Below, in pieces: positions 45,121 through 54,779 of a stretch of 60,199 bases of DNA (position 1 is the stretch's first letter; each line of letters opens with the position of its first letter). Position numbers and translations under genes: made by a program. The stretch is from contig NZ_CAMVEE010000007.1 of the NCBI RefSeq assembly GCF_947166415.1, positions 1 to 60,199 of the forward strand, in the 5' to 3' direction. This DNA comes from an uncultured Methanobrevibacter sp. (lineage in GTDB: Archaea > Methanobacteriota > Methanobacteria > Methanobacteriales > Methanobacteriaceae). The notes beneath the pieces were generated by a model. That model saw nothing but the letters and a program-made list of their open reading frames with translations, was not told the origin of the DNA and searched no databases.

Positions 45121-45912
45121 ATGATGAACATATCTTCAATTAAAACACATATGTACTGTCCGATGAAGCTTTACATTCAAAAGCATGTGGATAAAAACGA
45201 AACAACTAATTTTCAATTAGCCATCGAAATTAAAAAACTTAAAATTGACATCCAGGATTTGATTCAAAAAAATATGCGCAAAATAAAAAAGGAAATGAGC
45301 ATCCCAGAAATCGAAAGCCTATTGCAAGAAAATATTGGCAGCTATATTGAAAGCAACATAAATGCCATAAAAGCAATGGATTTGGACATCAGCCCACAAC
45401 AGACCAATGAAATAATTGAAAACACCAACTTTTACATCAAAATTACTGCACTGAAAATAAAGCAGTCCATGAAAATTCTAAATAAAGATGCATTCATGAT
45501 TATTGATATGTTTTTCCCAAATTGCATGTACTCATACCTATTGAAAGACCCTCAGCTTGAACTGATAGGAATCTGCGATAAGATAGAAATTGTTGACGGA
45601 AAATATTATCCCATAATCATCAAAAACTCAAATCCCCCTATTAAAGGAGTTTGGAATCAGGATTCACTAGAATTGGTGGCCCATGCAATACTCCTTGAAG
45701 AAGAATTTGACACCGAAGTCTTCGTAGGATTTGTCATCTATGAAAAGATAGATGATAAGCGACCAGTCGTGATGGATGTAAACTTACGGAAAGCTTTGTT
45801 TGAAGTGATGCGAGAAGTTAAAGAAATTACTGAAAATAAAAAACTTCCGAATGTAAAAAAGAATCCTAAAAAATGTGAAAAATGCGAATATGAGAAATTC
45901 TGCTTAAAATAA
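45121..45912 (+). CDS. Stand-alone Cas4-like (RecB/Dna2-type) protein with altered nuclease motif
   Basis: A 263-residue relative of Cas4/Dna2 iron-sulfur nucleases. Cys13 (MYCPMKLY) with Cys252, Cys255 and Cys261 (CEKCEYEKFC) are the four cluster cysteines. Asp153 in LIGICDKIEIVDG is the expected metal ligand, and NQDSLELVAHA from 179 is the QxxxY-like motif. However, the PVEYK-type motif reads PIIIKN at 164-169, so the glutamate is replaced by isoleucine while Lys168 stays. Residues 30-125 are a helical insert rich in Lys and Gln. There is no CRISPR array or other cas gene in the window. It may bind DNA without cutting it, or act in repair. Confidence 0.82.
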   Translation: MMNISSIKTHMYCPMKLYIQKHVDKNETTNFQLAIEIKKLKIDIQDLIQKNMRKIKKEMSIPEIESLLQENIGSYIESNINAIKAMDLDISPQQTNEIIENTNFYIKITALKIKQSMKILNKDAFMIIDMFFPNCMYSYLLKDPQLELIGICDKIEIVDGKYYPIIIKNSNPPIKGVWNQDSLELVAHAILLEEEFDTEVFVGFVIYEKIDDKRPVVMDVNLRKALFEVMREVKEITENKKLPNVKKNPKKCEKCEYEKFCLK

Positions 45913-45919
45913 TATTAAA

Positions 45920-45941
45920 GGGGAGTTAAAGATAACTCCCC
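45920..45941. terminator. GC-rich hairpin between convergent Cas4-like and ehbQ genes
   Basis: GGGGAGTTA at 45920-45928 pairs perfectly with TAACTCCCC at 45933-45941 around a 4-nt AAGA loop, in the 46-bp gap between two convergent genes. It is the most GC-rich hairpin in the window and would serve as a bidirectional stop or as an mRNA end protector for the Ehb transcript, although no long T run follows on either strand. Confidence 0.6.
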
Positions 45942-45958
45942 ACTATATGTCCATAAAC

Positions 45959-46618
45959 TTAAAATTTAATATTGCCGCCCAATCTTTCAATGTTAAAAAC
46001 AGCAGTATCGGCAACAGACATTACAGCCAAAACACCAGCCTGAATAGGATCAGTAATAATCAAATCAGCATATTTGGTAACGCTTCCAGGCATATTTAGA
46101 GAAATTACAACTAGATTGCTTTCTTCCTTAACTTTCTTAACTGCTTTGGTGATTTCCCCACCCATAAGGGAACCTGCCAAAACCAAAGCACTTACACGAG
46201 GCAATCTTGAAATGGCTTCCACGGCTTCAGCCAATGATTTTTCACCAACCAAAGGAATAGTATCGACACTTATGCGTTCTCCACGTATATTATGCCTATC
46301 TGCTTCAGTGATTGCACCCATAGCCACCTGAGATACTTGCGCTCCACCACCAATGATAATTATACGCTTTCCATAAATATCCAATTGGGAACCATGCAAT
46401 TCTACAGATTTTATTTCAGGAATCCTATTCAAGTCCCTAATCAAAGAGTCGATGTCTTCTACATGTTCCAATTCCAAATTGATAGAACCCTTATCATTTT
46501 TTTCGACAAAAAGATGAACATAACTGATATTAGCACCATGAGCAGTGATAACATCAGTGACATCATCTAAAACACCTTTTCTCTCAGCAGATTTGATAGT
46601 TAATGTATAATCATTCAT
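45959..46618 (-). CDS. ehbQ: EhbQ, ACT-domain protein ending the ehb operon
   Basis: Last gene of the ehb operon, 219 residues. The N-terminal 75 residues are an ACT domain ([36 protein letters not shown]). The rest is a nucleotide-fold-like part with [20 protein letters not shown] near 84-103 and a C-terminal [23 protein letters not shown] domains bind amino acids or other small ligands. It has no membrane segments or metal motifs and is not a structural hydrogenase part by sequence. It begins 1 bp after ehbP, so it is coupled. It may tune Ehb to the need for ferredoxin-dependent carbon or amino acid synthesis; that is inference. Confidence 0.85.
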   Translation of the reverse strand: MNDYTLTIKSAERKGVLDDVTDVITAHGANISYVHLFVEKNDKGSINLELEHVEDIDSLIRDLNRIPEIKSVELHGSQLDIYGKRIIIIGGGAQVSQVAMGAITEADRHNIRGERISVDTIPLVGEKSLAEAVEAISRLPRVSALVLAGSLMGGEITKAVKKVKEESNLVVISLNMPGSVTKYADLIITDPIQAGVLAVMSVADTAVFNIERLGGNIKF

Positions 46619-46619
46619 T

Positions 46620-46874
46620 TTATGGCCTGATTTTATCTAATTCGGCATGTGCCCTTTTCCACATGCTTAAATAATTATCATCTTTAGTAACTGGAATCAC
46701 TTCAAGACCCAAATCCCTATGTTCTTCAATCCATTCTTCATGAAAAACTGGTATTTCAACTTTAATTGGTTCAGAGGTTTTATTTACCACTATGAGATTT
46801 CTGTAAGGAAAATCCCATTCAACAATGTATCCTCCAAGACTTACCATATGATATGGCCTCATAACAAATTTCAA
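46620..46874 (-). CDS. ehbP: EhbP, small Ehb hydrogenase-associated protein
   Basis: An 84-residue soluble protein if the TTG at 46874 is used, which follows GAGGTGAT by 4 nt ([20 protein letters not shown]). It has no cysteines or membrane helix, and the middle is beta-rich ([21 protein letters not shown]). Its conserved place between ehbO and ehbQ and its Ehb-family start identify it. The role in the complex is not known. The start lies 10 bp after the ehbO stop, which supports the shorter reading over a longer ORF running into ehbO. Confidence 0.8.
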   Translation of the reverse strand: MKFVMRPYHMVSLGGYIVEWDFPYRNLIVVNKTSEPIKVEIPVFHEEWIEEHRDLGLEVIPVTKDDNYLSMWKRAHAELDKIRP

Positions 46875-46884
46875 AATAATCACC

Positions 46885-47883
46885 TCATAATACTCCAAGT
46901 GCAATAGCTAAAATTCCGAGCAATGTTGTTCCAAGAATTGTTGGCAACAATTGCCTGTTTGTAAATACTGGGCTGAATGCAGACATTATTCCCATCATGA
47001 ATACGAGAACCAATGCAACTAAAATGTTTATCAGTATATTCACAGATGTGATTACAGGAGGAATTCCCAGGAACAATACTGAAAACAGCACGCCAAGCAC
47101 AAGCATGAAAAATCCTCTTGTCAAGTAAACGATTGCCCTGTATTTGGATGCATATTCCATGTAAGGTCCTTCAATAACGTCAGATTTTGCTTTAATGATT
47201 GAAAATGGATATTCATTCAATATAATCATATAACCTATGAAAAATACAATAGCTGCGATTGCTCCAGATACTGTAAATAGATATGGGCCGTGAGCTTGCT
47301 GATATGCAACAATATCCGCTAAGAAAATGCTTCTGGATTGGGTTATTGGTGCAAACAATGCCAAATACAATGGAAATGACCCATAGGTAATCATTCTTAA
47401 GGATCTTCTTGAACTTATATCCTCAATGAATGACCTGTTTGAATTATTGTGGGCAGCACCTTTAATCTGGTCCGGGAAAGGCATTCTGACAGACATTACT
47501 GATTTTGACAATGCCCCCATAAGCACATAACATATCTCCTCGACTTTCAAAAGCCCTACAATAGCTACTAAACTTGAAAGAGCAGGAATTGCAAAGGCTT
47601 GAGGAGTTAAAGCAATGAGCAAACATGTTACAACAATGAAACATATTATCGGCAATGCTTTATATAATCCTGGAACTGGAGACTCTACTTTAACATTTTC
47701 CTTAAACATGAATTTGATTGGAGCCAATATTCCTGGAGATATTACCAGAGGCCCAATTCTTTGCTGAATTCTTGCATGAATATATTTTCTCTCAATACCT
47801 GGCAGCAATGTTGAAACTATAAAACAGACAATTACTGTTATTGCTGCAGTAATGACAGAATAAATTATAACGTTTGAAAACAT
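46885..47883 (-). CDS. ehbO: EhbO, membrane anchor of the [NiFe] hydrogenase (NuoH-like)
   Basis: A 332-residue NuoH/Complex I subunit 1-like protein with about eight membrane helices that connects the [NiFe] module to the membrane ion channel. The conserved loop [20 protein letters not shown] near 30-49 and the late [24 protein letters not shown] near 213-236 are the NuoH hallmarks, with acidic residues on the quinone-side loop. There is no quinone in this system, so the loop serves hydrogenase coupling. It follows ehbN after 3 bp. Confidence 0.93.
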   Translation of the reverse strand: MFSNVIIYSVITAAITVIVCFIVSTLLPGIERKYIHARIQQRIGPLVISPGILAPIKFMFKENVKVESPVPGLYKALPIICFIVVTCLLIALTPQAFAIPALSSLVAIVGLLKVEEICYVLMGALSKSVMSVRMPFPDQIKGAAHNNSNRSFIEDISSRRSLRMITYGSFPLYLALFAPITQSRSIFLADIVAYQQAHGPYLFTVSGAIAAIVFFIGYMIILNEYPFSIIKAKSDVIEGPYMEYASKYRAIVYLTRGFFMLVLGVLFSVLFLGIPPVITSVNILINILVALVLVFMMGIMSAFSPVFTNRQLLPTILGTTLLGILAIALGVL

Positions 47884-47886
47884 TTT

Positions 47887-49014
47887 CTATCTCCTGATTA
47901 TTTCAATTGCTCTGTCAGTACATGTGAAACATGGGTCACACTGTACAATACATAATTGAGCATCTGTGATCTGGTCTCCGATACATGCATATTGCATTGC
48001 GCCAATGTTTGCCATTGATGGAGTCCTGATTACACAGTGCCTTACCCTTCCACTTTCAAGTGCATATGAATGATATAAAGTTCCCCTTGGAACTTCAATG
48101 TAACTTTCAGTTATATCAGTGTCAAACATTTCCCAATCCGTGTTGATTACTTTGCCTTCTGGGATGTTTGCGATTGCTTGTCTGATAATCTTGATTGATT
48201 CAAATGATTCCAATGCCCTCATTAACAAATTAGATTTTACATCACCGTCAGGCTGTGTGATAACATTGAAATCGAAGTTATCATATTCAAACATGGTTGT
48301 TCTTAAATCTCTTGCAACGCCGGTTGCCCTTAGGGTTGGGCCTGTTACAGCCAATTCGATAGCTTGCTTTTGTGGCAAGACGCCAATTCCGGTAATCCTT
48401 GACATTACGATTGAATCTGCAATGAACCTGTTTGCAAATCCAGTAAGACCTTCTTCAATTTTATCCATATCTTCCTTAAGTCTTAACAGTTTTGCTTCAT
48501 CAAGGTCACATCTAGGCCTTACTCCCCCTAAAACGGAACATCCGTATTGTACCCTGTTACCTCCAATCATCGCAAGCAGTTCCATTACGATTTCCCTTAG
48601 GTAGAATACCCTCATTGAAAAAGTTTCGTGAGACAACACTTCACAACCATGCGCTAGATACAAGAAGTGTGAATGCAAACGTTCGAGTTCGCCCATAATT
48701 ACACGAATGTAAGTAGCTCTTTCAGGAATTTCGATGCCCAAACCTATTTCAGCAGTTCTGCATGAATTCCATATATGTGAATTTGAACAGATTCCGCAAA
48801 TTTTCTCGGTAAGTGCATTAGCTTTTTCAACTGGAAGTCCTTCCATGATTCTTTCAATTCCTCTATGATTAACACCAATGGTGATTTCTGCCTCTTGAAC
48901 TATTTCATCTTCAACAAAGAATCTTACTCTATAAGGTTCCAATGCAGCAGGGTGAACTGTACCCATTGGAATTTCTGTTTCAATTATTTTGCTTCTTGGT
49001 ACTTTTTCATCCAT
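47887..49014 (-). CDS. ehbN: EhbN, [NiFe] hydrogenase large subunit
   Basis: Catalytic large subunit of the energy-converting hydrogenase, 375 residues. Cys73 and Cys76 ([10 protein letters not shown]) and Cys362 and Cys365 (DPCFTC) are the four cysteines that hold nickel and iron. The C-terminus ends only ten residues after the last cysteine, so no long peptide is removed on maturation, as is usual for the Ech/Ehb class. The protein also has the [16 protein letters not shown] start typical of the NuoD family. The gene lies 11 bp after ehbM. Confidence 0.95.
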   Translation of the reverse strand: MDEKVPRSKIIETEIPMGTVHPAALEPYRVRFFVEDEIVQEAEITIGVNHRGIERIMEGLPVEKANALTEKICGICSNSHIWNSCRTAEIGLGIEIPERATYIRVIMGELERLHSHFLYLAHGCEVLSHETFSMRVFYLREIVMELLAMIGGNRVQYGCSVLGGVRPRCDLDEAKLLRLKEDMDKIEEGLTGFANRFIADSIVMSRITGIGVLPQKQAIELAVTGPTLRATGVARDLRTTMFEYDNFDFNVITQPDGDVKSNLLMRALESFESIKIIRQAIANIPEGKVINTDWEMFDTDITESYIEVPRGTLYHSYALESGRVRHCVIRTPSMANIGAMQYACIGDQITDAQLCIVQCDPCFTCTDRAIEIIRR

Positions 49015-49025
49015 TTAATCACCTC

Positions 49026-49472
49026 TCAGTCCGCATCTAATAATATTGGTAAAAGTGAAACGACTCCAGCCAGAACATCTTGAGGCCTTACGGCACAGCC
49101 TGGAATCTTTGCATTTACCGGAATAATATTTTCAACTGGTCCTTCAATTTCTTCTGATTGAATATCACCATAACAGTTCTTATAAACTCCGCCCATTAAA
49201 GCGCAACTTCCTGCAGCCACAACAAGTTTAGGATTAGGAATAGCGTTGTAAATTTCTTCAAGCGGTTTTCTATTCAGATGTGTAACCGGACCTGTTACAA
49301 CCAAAACATCGGCTTCACGAGGATTCCAAGTTAAAAACACATTATACTGCTCAGCATCAAAACGTGGTGATAAAATTGAATTAACTATTTCAATGTCGCA
49401 TCCGTTGCATCCGCCGGTGTACACCAACATGACGTGAATTGCTTTTGTTCTTGAAAAGCCTTTAATACCCAT
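49026..49472 (-). CDS. ehbM: EhbM, [NiFe] hydrogenase small subunit (NuoB-like)
   Basis: The small subunit that holds the cluster next to the [NiFe] site. I choose the ATG at 49472 ([19 protein letters not shown], 148 residues) because GGTGAA lies 5 nt before it and it lies directly after the ehbL stop. Cys22 and Cys25 (GGCNGCDIE), the cysteine in [11 protein letters not shown], and the one in IPGCAVRP are the four expected [4Fe-4S] ligands. [11 protein letters not shown] is conserved with NuoB. The subunit is soluble and sits on the membrane arm. Confidence 0.93.
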   Translation of the reverse strand: MGIKGFSRTKAIHVMLVYTGGCNGCDIEIVNSILSPRFDAEQYNVFLTWNPREADVLVVTGPVTHLNRKPLEEIYNAIPNPKLVVAAGSCALMGGVYKNCYGDIQSEEIEGPVENIIPVNAKIPGCAVRPQDVLAGVVSLLPILLDAD

Positions 49473-49473
49473 T

Positions 49474-49965
49474 TTATTCACCATCCTCTTTATTTTTCAA
49501 TACTGTCTTATCTGATAAATATTGTGCAATGACTTTAAGTTTATCTTCTGAAATTTTAAATGGTTGCTCGAGGCAGTCTTCAATATTGACTTCCTGATCA
49601 CCTACACAACTTGGGTGAATTGTTCCCTTTTGTCCGTAAAGTGAAAATATCGGACAGAAGTCATGACAATAGTAACATACAACACATTTTTCAAGATTAA
49701 TTTCAGGTACTTCGCTTTTAACCCAGTCATCGGTTAATCTAACAGGTTTTGTTAACTCTTTCATTTGAATTGCGCCAGTTGGACATACGTTAGCACAACC
49801 TGCACATCCAATACAAGCTTTTTCATCAACCCTATCATCCACTTCAACTGAAAGTGTTGATATTTGCCTTCTCAGCTCCATATCAGTGACCCTATCAGCC
49901 GCGAAAAAGATTCTTTTAAAGTTGGTGAAAGCTCCTTCCAAAGCTATTTTAAGAATGTTAATCAT
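49474..49965 (-). CDS. ehbL: EhbL, 2[4Fe-4S] ferredoxin subunit (NuoI-like)
   Basis: A 163-residue ferredoxin-like electron carrier of Ehb. Cys51, Cys54, Cys57 and Cys61 ([15 protein letters not shown]) form one cluster, and Cys94, Cys97, Cys100 and Cys104 ([12 protein letters not shown]) the second. The N-terminal 30 residues are a helix that may lie on the membrane subunit, as in NuoI. It relays electrons to the polyferredoxin EhbK and the soluble acceptor. The gene starts directly after the ehbK stop and its own stop lies just before ehbM. Confidence 0.92.
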   Translation of the reverse strand: MINILKIALEGAFTNFKRIFFAADRVTDMELRRQISTLSVEVDDRVDEKACIGCAGCANVCPTGAIQMKELTKPVRLTDDWVKSEVPEINLEKCVVCYYCHDFCPIFSLYGQKGTIHPSCVGDQEVNIEDCLEQPFKISEDKLKVIAQYLSDKTVLKNKEDGE

Positions 49966-51372
49966 TTAAATACCCTCTATTGAATCTTTAAAATTTCTTT
50001 CGAATAAAAATGCCCTTGCAGGACATGCATTCTTACATGCTCCACAGTAAGTACATTTTTCATCATTAACTACAAATTGACCATCAATTTCATCAATTGC
50101 ATCATATGAACATATGTTATGGCATAATCCGCAATGCATGCATAACTTTTGCTCGATGAAATTAAATCCATCTTTGATTTCATTTTTATACATTGTAGAT
50201 TTTGGAATTGCATCTACCGGGCAGTGTACAGCACAGTTTTCACATAGGATACATTTGTCCAAGTTAACAGAAATTGAACCCCTGTTTAAAGTGATTGCAT
50301 CTTCTTGACATAGCTCCACACAAATTCCACAGGATATGCAATCATCTGAAACGCTTCCATCCCATGAATGTTTCATGTATTGGCGGGCTTTTGCCTCATC
50401 ACAAACCTGTACACATTTTCCGCAGGATACACAGAATCCTGCCAATGTAGGCAATTCTTCATCATCAAACTCATCATAAATAAACATTTCTTCGTCTTCT
50501 TTTAAGGTATTAATCGGACATGAAGCAATAGCTATTTCATGAGTTGTATTTTCTGTATCAATGGTTGGGTCATATCTTAATTTTCCATCAACACTTTTAA
50601 GGGATTCGTTTTCGCATAAATCAGCACATAATCCACAATTAAGACATGATACGATTGAACCTGTCGGTTTTTGATTTAATTTATTGACAACAATAGCAGA
50701 ATCATCAACTGAGATTGCATTGTTCGGACAGGCCTTCATACAATTAAGACAAAGTGTACATGATGATTTGTTTACTATTTGATATTTGTTCATTGACTGA
50801 TTTGGACAAACATCTTCACATATTCTACATTCTCTACAAATTCCATCATCCCTGTCTATCTTTACATGGATAGCGCCGAGTGGACAGTATTCTTCACATC
50901 TTCCGCATAGAATACACTTTTCAGGGTCTGTTCCGAAGTAGCTTCTTGTAACCAATTTAGCTTGAGACTCCTCTTTTTGAGGAATGTTGTCAATTGAAGG
51001 ATAAATTATTTTCAATGACTCTATGAAATTGATTTGCTTTTCCTTTTCAAGTTCGAAACCATCAACACGATTTGGACATGCCTCAGCACATACTCCGCAA
51101 CGAGAACAGATACCATATACAATTCCATCTTCAATAGTGATATTGCTTGTAGGACAATTGTACATGCACATTCCGCATCCGTTACATTTGGCTCTGTCTA
51201 CAACATATCCCCCATAGCTATTTTGGAATATTGCTCCATTAGGACAGTTTTTATAACATATCCCACAGGTAAGACAACTAAATGCTTTGCCGTTGATGTA
51301 TTTGATGGCTTTTGTAGGACATTTATTAATACATTCCCTTTTTCCGTCACATGTATTAGTTGTTAAAAACAT
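49966..51372 (-). CDS. ehbK: EhbK, polyferredoxin subunit with about twelve [4Fe-4S] motifs
   Basis: A 468-residue polyferredoxin. I count twelve CX2CX2CX3C motifs (such as CLTCGICYKNC, CRECRICEDVC and CTYCGACKNAC) plus a degenerate N-terminal one (C8, C14, C18), and a lone CP near residue 290. Most are paired as in 2[4Fe-4S] ferredoxins. It would form a wire of clusters carrying electrons between the hydrogenase and low-potential acceptors used for CO2 assimilation. No catalytic domain is seen. It lies 12 bp after ehbJ. Confidence 0.93.
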   Translation of the reverse strand: MFLTTNTCDGKRECINKCPTKAIKYINGKAFSCLTCGICYKNCPNGAIFQNSYGGYVVDRAKCNGCGMCMYNCPTSNITIEDGIVYGICSRCGVCAEACPNRVDGFELEKEKQINFIESLKIIYPSIDNIPQKEESQAKLVTRSYFGTDPEKCILCGRCEEYCPLGAIHVKIDRDDGICRECRICEDVCPNQSMNKYQIVNKSSCTLCLNCMKACPNNAISVDDSAIVVNKLNQKPTGSIVSCLNCGLCADLCENESLKSVDGKLRYDPTIDTENTTHEIAIASCPINTLKEDEEMFIYDEFDDEELPTLAGFCVSCGKCVQVCDEAKARQYMKHSWDGSVSDDCISCGICVELCQEDAITLNRGSISVNLDKCILCENCAVHCPVDAIPKSTMYKNEIKDGFNFIEQKLCMHCGLCHNICSYDAIDEIDGQFVVNDEKCTYCGACKNACPARAFLFERNFKDSIEGI

Positions 51373-51384
51373 TATAAAAACTCC

Positions 51385-51636
51385 TTATTTTCTCCTTGAA
51401 AATAGTAGAATCCCTACTAAAATTCCTATTAATGCAGATAGAAATGCAAAAGAAATTGGCAAACCTGTGTAAAATGGATAATTGCCTGCTTGCCATGCAA
51501 TTATGATTCCTGCAATTAATATGGCAACAAATGATGCTAAAGTGAATTTTGCATCACCAATATTAGGCTTAATCTGTGATCCGATAACCAAACCCAATAT
51601 TAACCCAAATATTATCGGTCCTAAACTTAACATCAT
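51385..51636 (-). CDS. ehbJ: EhbJ, small membrane subunit
   Basis: An 83-residue membrane protein with three hydrophobic segments (LGPIIFGLILGLVIGSQI, the middle FTLASFVAILIAGIIIAWQ, and FAFLSALIGILVGILLF) and a basic C-terminus. It overlaps ehbI by 4 bp. It belongs to the membrane arm by position; no sequence motif gives a more precise role. Confidence 0.85.
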   Translation of the reverse strand: MMLSLGPIIFGLILGLVIGSQIKPNIGDAKFTLASFVAILIAGIIIAWQAGNYPFYTGLPISFAFLSALIGILVGILLFSRRK

Positions 51637-52109
51637 TCAGTCTCCTCTACTATTTTTTTAAATCCTGCAAATGCTATAACAATTGAGGACAATCCTACAA
51701 ATACTTTCAAACCTACAAATATATTGAGGTATGGAATAATTCCAGCATTGGTAACATCCGGATAATGGAATACATTTTGGATTGCGGCTGGAACAACATT
51801 CAAAAGGTCTGTTCCAAAGTTGTAGAGATAAAAACCTCCGACGAACAAACCGATTAAACCAAATATAACAAATCCTAAAGCACCAATGGATTCAAGAACT
51901 TCAATATATGTGTGGGACAACTCTAATGGAGAATTACCTAAACCATAAACAAGAATAGATAATATGATTCCACTTGCTATCATCGCACCGCCTTGGAAAC
52001 CACCTCCAGGAGTGATGTGACCTCCAAGAATGGTCATTATACCTAAACAAATTAATATAATTGAAATTGGCAAAGATATTATTTTTAAAATGACACTACC
52101 TTGACTCAT
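51633..52109 (-). CDS. ehbI: EhbI, MnhB/MrpB-like membrane subunit
   Basis: A 158-residue protein with about four membrane helices. The segment LGGHITPGGGFQGGAMIASG near residues 28-47 is the hallmark of MnhB/MrpB-type cation antiporter subunits, so this part of Ehb is shared with Mrp antiporters and couples ion flow to the hydrogenase. It overlaps both neighbours by 4 bp, ehbH upstream and ehbJ downstream. Confidence 0.9.
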   Translation of the reverse strand: MSQGSVILKIISLPISIILICLGIMTILGGHITPGGGFQGGAMIASGIILSILVYGLGNSPLELSHTYIEVLESIGALGFVIFGLIGLFVGGFYLYNFGTDLLNVVPAAIQNVFHYPDVTNAGIIPYLNIFVGLKVFVGLSSIVIAFAGFKKIVEETE

Positions 52110-52387
52110 TGTTTATCCCCCAATAATCCTTTACCAAATATTAATAATACTACAATTCCTGCAGTCAGCAATATAATTGACTCGCCTAATGTATCGTATG
52201 CTCTGAAATCAAAAATAACAACAGTAACAAGGTTTGGAGCTATTTGAGTTCCTAAAGCATTGTAAATATTGCTTACACCAGGATTAATCATGTTACTTAA
52301 ATGGAATACCGCATCAAATAAAGTAACAGACAATAGCGCAGTCATTATTGCTGCAAATAAATTACGAACTGAACTTAAATTAGACAA
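52106..52387 (-). CDS. ehbH: EhbH, small Mrp-like membrane subunit
   Basis: A protein of about 93 residues with two membrane helices (LFAAIMTALLSVTLFDAVFH and ESIILLTAGIVVLLIFGKG). Between them is the conserved DFRAYDTLGES, a hallmark of the MbhE/MrpA-C-terminal family. I choose the TTG at 52387 (MSNLSSVRN), 4 nt after GGGGTGGT; a GTG at 52396 is possible. It overlaps the end of ehbG and is coupled by 4 bp to ehbI. The DTLGE segment is thought to be near the ion path in related antiporters. Confidence 0.85.
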   Translation of the reverse strand: MSNLSSVRNLFAAIMTALLSVTLFDAVFHLSNMINPGVSNIYNALGTQIAPNLVTVVIFDFRAYDTLGESIILLTAGIVVLLIFGKGLLGDKQ

Positions 52388-52715
52388 GATTACCACCCCA
52401 GTATAAGAACACTACAATGATTGAAAGTGTTAATACAGCATAGAACAACATTTTTTCCAATGAATCTTCCTGTTCAAGTTTAAACTTAGGAATAAGCGGA
52501 ATACTGGAAATCAACACTACAGCCAAAATCAATGTTACAATGCCTGCAAGCAAAATGTTTATATGCCTTAACAATATTGCTGACAATATTAATGAAACGA
52601 TTAAAAACATTTCTGCAGTTAAACTTCCAGAAACATCTGCATTGGTTACAGGTCCCGGAGAGAACAATTTTTTGAATTGTTTTACAACATCAAATATTTG
52701 ATCATACAATTTCAT
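52380..52715 (-). CDS. ehbG: EhbG, small membrane subunit
   Basis: A 111-residue protein with about three hydrophobic segments (LTAEMFLIVSLILSAILLRH, NILLAGIVTLILAVVLISS and AVLTLSIIVVFLYWGG) and an N-terminal charged part containing KKLFSPGPVTN. It overlaps ehbF by 4 bp and ehbH by several bases. It is conserved by position in Ehb operons, and its detailed function in the membrane arm is unknown. Confidence 0.85.
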   Translation of the reverse strand: MKLYDQIFDVVKQFKKLFSPGPVTNADVSGSLTAEMFLIVSLILSAILLRHINILLAGIVTLILAVVLISSIPLIPKFKLEQEDSLEKMLFYAVLTLSIIVVFLYWGGNLV

Positions 52716-54166
52716 AATATTCCTCCTACAAAGTTAGAAATTCCATTTACAACCATATCCGGGAATAGACCTAACGCTAAGATAATTATTAACAAAATTC
52801 CCATTGCAAATACCATTGAACGAGGAACCTCTTTGCCTTCAACTTCCAAATCATTTGGTTTCGGTCTTAAAAACATCACGTAGAATGTTTTTACAAATAC
52901 TACGAAGGTAGCTATACTTACCATAATTGCCAATATGGACAATTCAGGGAATCCGCAACTTAAAGAAGCTTGAACAAGCATTAATTTGGATTGGAAACCA
53001 TTGAACGGAGGAACACCAGCCATTGCCAAACCGCCTAACAAAAGCATCAGACTGACTTTTGGATGGTATGCAAGAAGACCTCCCAGTTTGCGAGTATCCA
53101 CTTCATTTGTTGCTTCAACTATTGCACCGAATCCAATGAACAATAATGCAGTGATAACAATTTCATTTAATGCCTGGAACAAACCGGCAGTGATTGCAAA
53201 TTGAGTTCCAAGCCCTATACCTAATCCAATGAAACCTAGTTCACCTACAGCTAAAAATCCAATCATTCTTCTGAAGTCTGTTTGAGTGAGTGCAAGAGAA
53301 ACACCAAGTATCATAGCCAAGATAGAGAAGAAGACTATGAACACTTCGAATATCGGTAATGATGAATATATTCTAATCATTATCAATACGATTGATATCA
53401 TGGAAACTACAGTAAATGACTGGAGCAATGCTGCTCCGTGAGGTTCTGCTTTTGAATAAATTCCAGATTTTATAGTATGGAATGGTGGGAAACCAGAGGC
53501 ATATAACCAACCAAAGAATATTAAACCGAGTGAGGCTAAAAATACTGGAGATTTAATATCAACTAAACCATTATGAACAGCAGCCGCAATATCTGTGACA
53601 TTTACGCTACCAGTTATAGCTAACAGGAATCCAATTCCTAAAAGCATGATTGGGCTTCCTATTGATCCTAAAATCATATATTTCAAAGCCATTTCGTAAC
53701 TATAATCAATTGAAGATGCTGCGACAATACCTACTTGTGCCAGTGCCAGTATCTCAAAGAATACGAACATGTGGAAAATATCATCAGTAAGCAACATTGC
53801 AGTAACGGCCGCAGTACCTAAGAATAATAAGAATAAATATGGTCCGGAAACTTTCCTATATTTAGTCAAATAGACGAAAACAACCAAGAATGTCAAAATA
53901 CCTATCATTGCAATGAATACCTGTTGCAAGAATGTGAATGAATAGGTAATTGCAGGGTGATACACTACATTAGTTACATTATCCAAAATCGGTTGATATC
54001 CTCCAAAGTAATGAAGACCATAATTAGACAACAACGGAATCAATGGAAGACATACAGCGACTATCAATGCAAAAATCTTGGTGACCTTATTGAATTTTGA
54101 AAAGGCACTGATGATCAATGCAGATATTAACGGAACAATAACCATAAGTGGAATTAATTCATTCAT
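52712..54166 (-). CDS. ehbF: EhbF, large antiporter-like membrane subunit (NuoN/MrpD type)
   Basis: A 484-residue proton- or sodium-translocating subunit with about 14 helices. The family features are [16 protein letters not shown] with the key glutamate near 135, then the broken helix with its lysine and [19 protein letters not shown] near 220, and [11 protein letters not shown] near 375. It is the main ion-translocating unit of the Ehb membrane arm. AGGAGG lies 6 nt before the ATG. It overlaps ehbE by 8 bp and ehbG by 4 bp. Confidence 0.93.
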   Translation of the reverse strand: MNELIPLMVIVPLISALIISAFSKFNKVTKIFALIVAVCLPLIPLLSNYGLHYFGGYQPILDNVTNVVYHPAITYSFTFLQQVFIAMIGILTFLVVFVYLTKYRKVSGPYLFLLFLGTAAVTAMLLTDDIFHMFVFFEILALAQVGIVAASSIDYSYEMALKYMILGSIGSPIMLLGIGFLLAITGSVNVTDIAAAVHNGLVDIKSPVFLASLGLIFFGWLYASGFPPFHTIKSGIYSKAEPHGAALLQSFTVVSMISIVLIMIRIYSSLPIFEVFIVFFSILAMILGVSLALTQTDFRRMIGFLAVGELGFIGLGIGLGTQFAITAGLFQALNEIVITALLFIGFGAIVEATNEVDTRKLGGLLAYHPKVSLMLLLGGLAMAGVPPFNGFQSKLMLVQASLSCGFPELSILAIMVSIATFVVFVKTFYVMFLRPKPNDLEVEGKEVPRSMVFAMGILLIIILALGLFPDMVVNGISNFVGGIL

Positions 54167-54545
54167 TGTATTCCTCCTGTTTTGATGTGTCTGCCAACAT
54201 TACTTTTGTACTTAATGTACCGTATCTTCTATAAAGAACCATCACTAAGGCAAGCATTACTGCTAGAGTACTTGCACCAATTACGATACTGGTAAGCACT
54301 AAACCGAAAGGCAATGGATATGCTGCGTTTGCTGCAAACCAAGATGTGTCCATACCAGGCATTAAAATAGGTACAACTCCACCGGCTTTATAACCAATGG
54401 CAACGATGAACAGATTAGCACCTTCTTCAATGAAACTAATACCAATAATCTTTTTTATGATATTATCAATAAAAATCGCTGAATAAAGGCCTATGACGAC
54501 CAAAGCAATAGATGTCAATAATATCGCAAGTTGTGTTTGTGCCAT
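54159..54545 (-). CDS. ehbE: EhbE, NuoK/MrpC-like membrane subunit
   Basis: A 128-residue protein with three membrane helices of the NuoK/MnhC type. It includes [20 protein letters not shown] near 37-56 with a membrane-buried glutamate, and a late [20 protein letters not shown] near 77-96. An AGGGAGG site precedes the ATG, which overlaps the ehbD stop codon (TAATG). It lies between the small ehbD and the large ehbF. Confidence 0.9.
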   Translation of the reverse strand: MAQTQLAILLTSIALVVIGLYSAIFIDNIIKKIIGISFIEEGANLFIVAIGYKAGGVVPILMPGMDTSWFAANAAYPLPFGLVLTSIVIGASTLAVMLALVMVLYRRYGTLSTKVMLADTSKQEEYNE

Positions 54546-54778
54546 TAGCTATCCTCCCTTTGAGTTTTTTTAACAGCCAAAGCAATAAATACCGGAATGA
54601 TTGCTGCGCCTACAATCGCTTGGGTTAAAGCAACATCAGGTGCGAGCAAAATTTGGAAAAGAACTGCAAGAGCTCCACCAGAAAATCCTGTTAAAATTGC
54701 TGCCTTTAGCAAATCTTTCTGAATAAGAGCAAGAATTGCACTTAAAATAATTATAATCATTAATACAAAGTCTAACAT
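54545..54778 (-). CDS. ehbD: EhbD, small MbhD/DUF4040-like membrane subunit
   Basis: A 77-residue membrane protein starting at the ATG at 54778 ([15 protein letters not shown]), which follows GGGGGAG by 5 nt and begins 1 bp after the ehbC stop. The open frame continues upstream in the ehbC region, but this site makes the short start clear. The conserved [20 protein letters not shown] near 42-61 identifies the MrpA-related DUF4040 family. Confidence 0.88.
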   Translation of the reverse strand: MLDFVLMIIIILSAILALIQKDLLKAAILTGFSGGALAVLFQILLAPDVALTQAIVGAAIIPVFIALAVKKTQREDS

Positions 54779-54779
54779 C

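Noticed and set aside
45121..45912. The Cas4-like gene as part of a CRISPR-Cas system
   Set aside because: No repeat-spacer array or other cas gene occurs in the window, and the flanking genes are unrelated.
46620..46904. A longer EhbP starting inside ehbO
   Set aside because: A GAGGTGAT site points to the TTG at 46874, after the ehbO stop.
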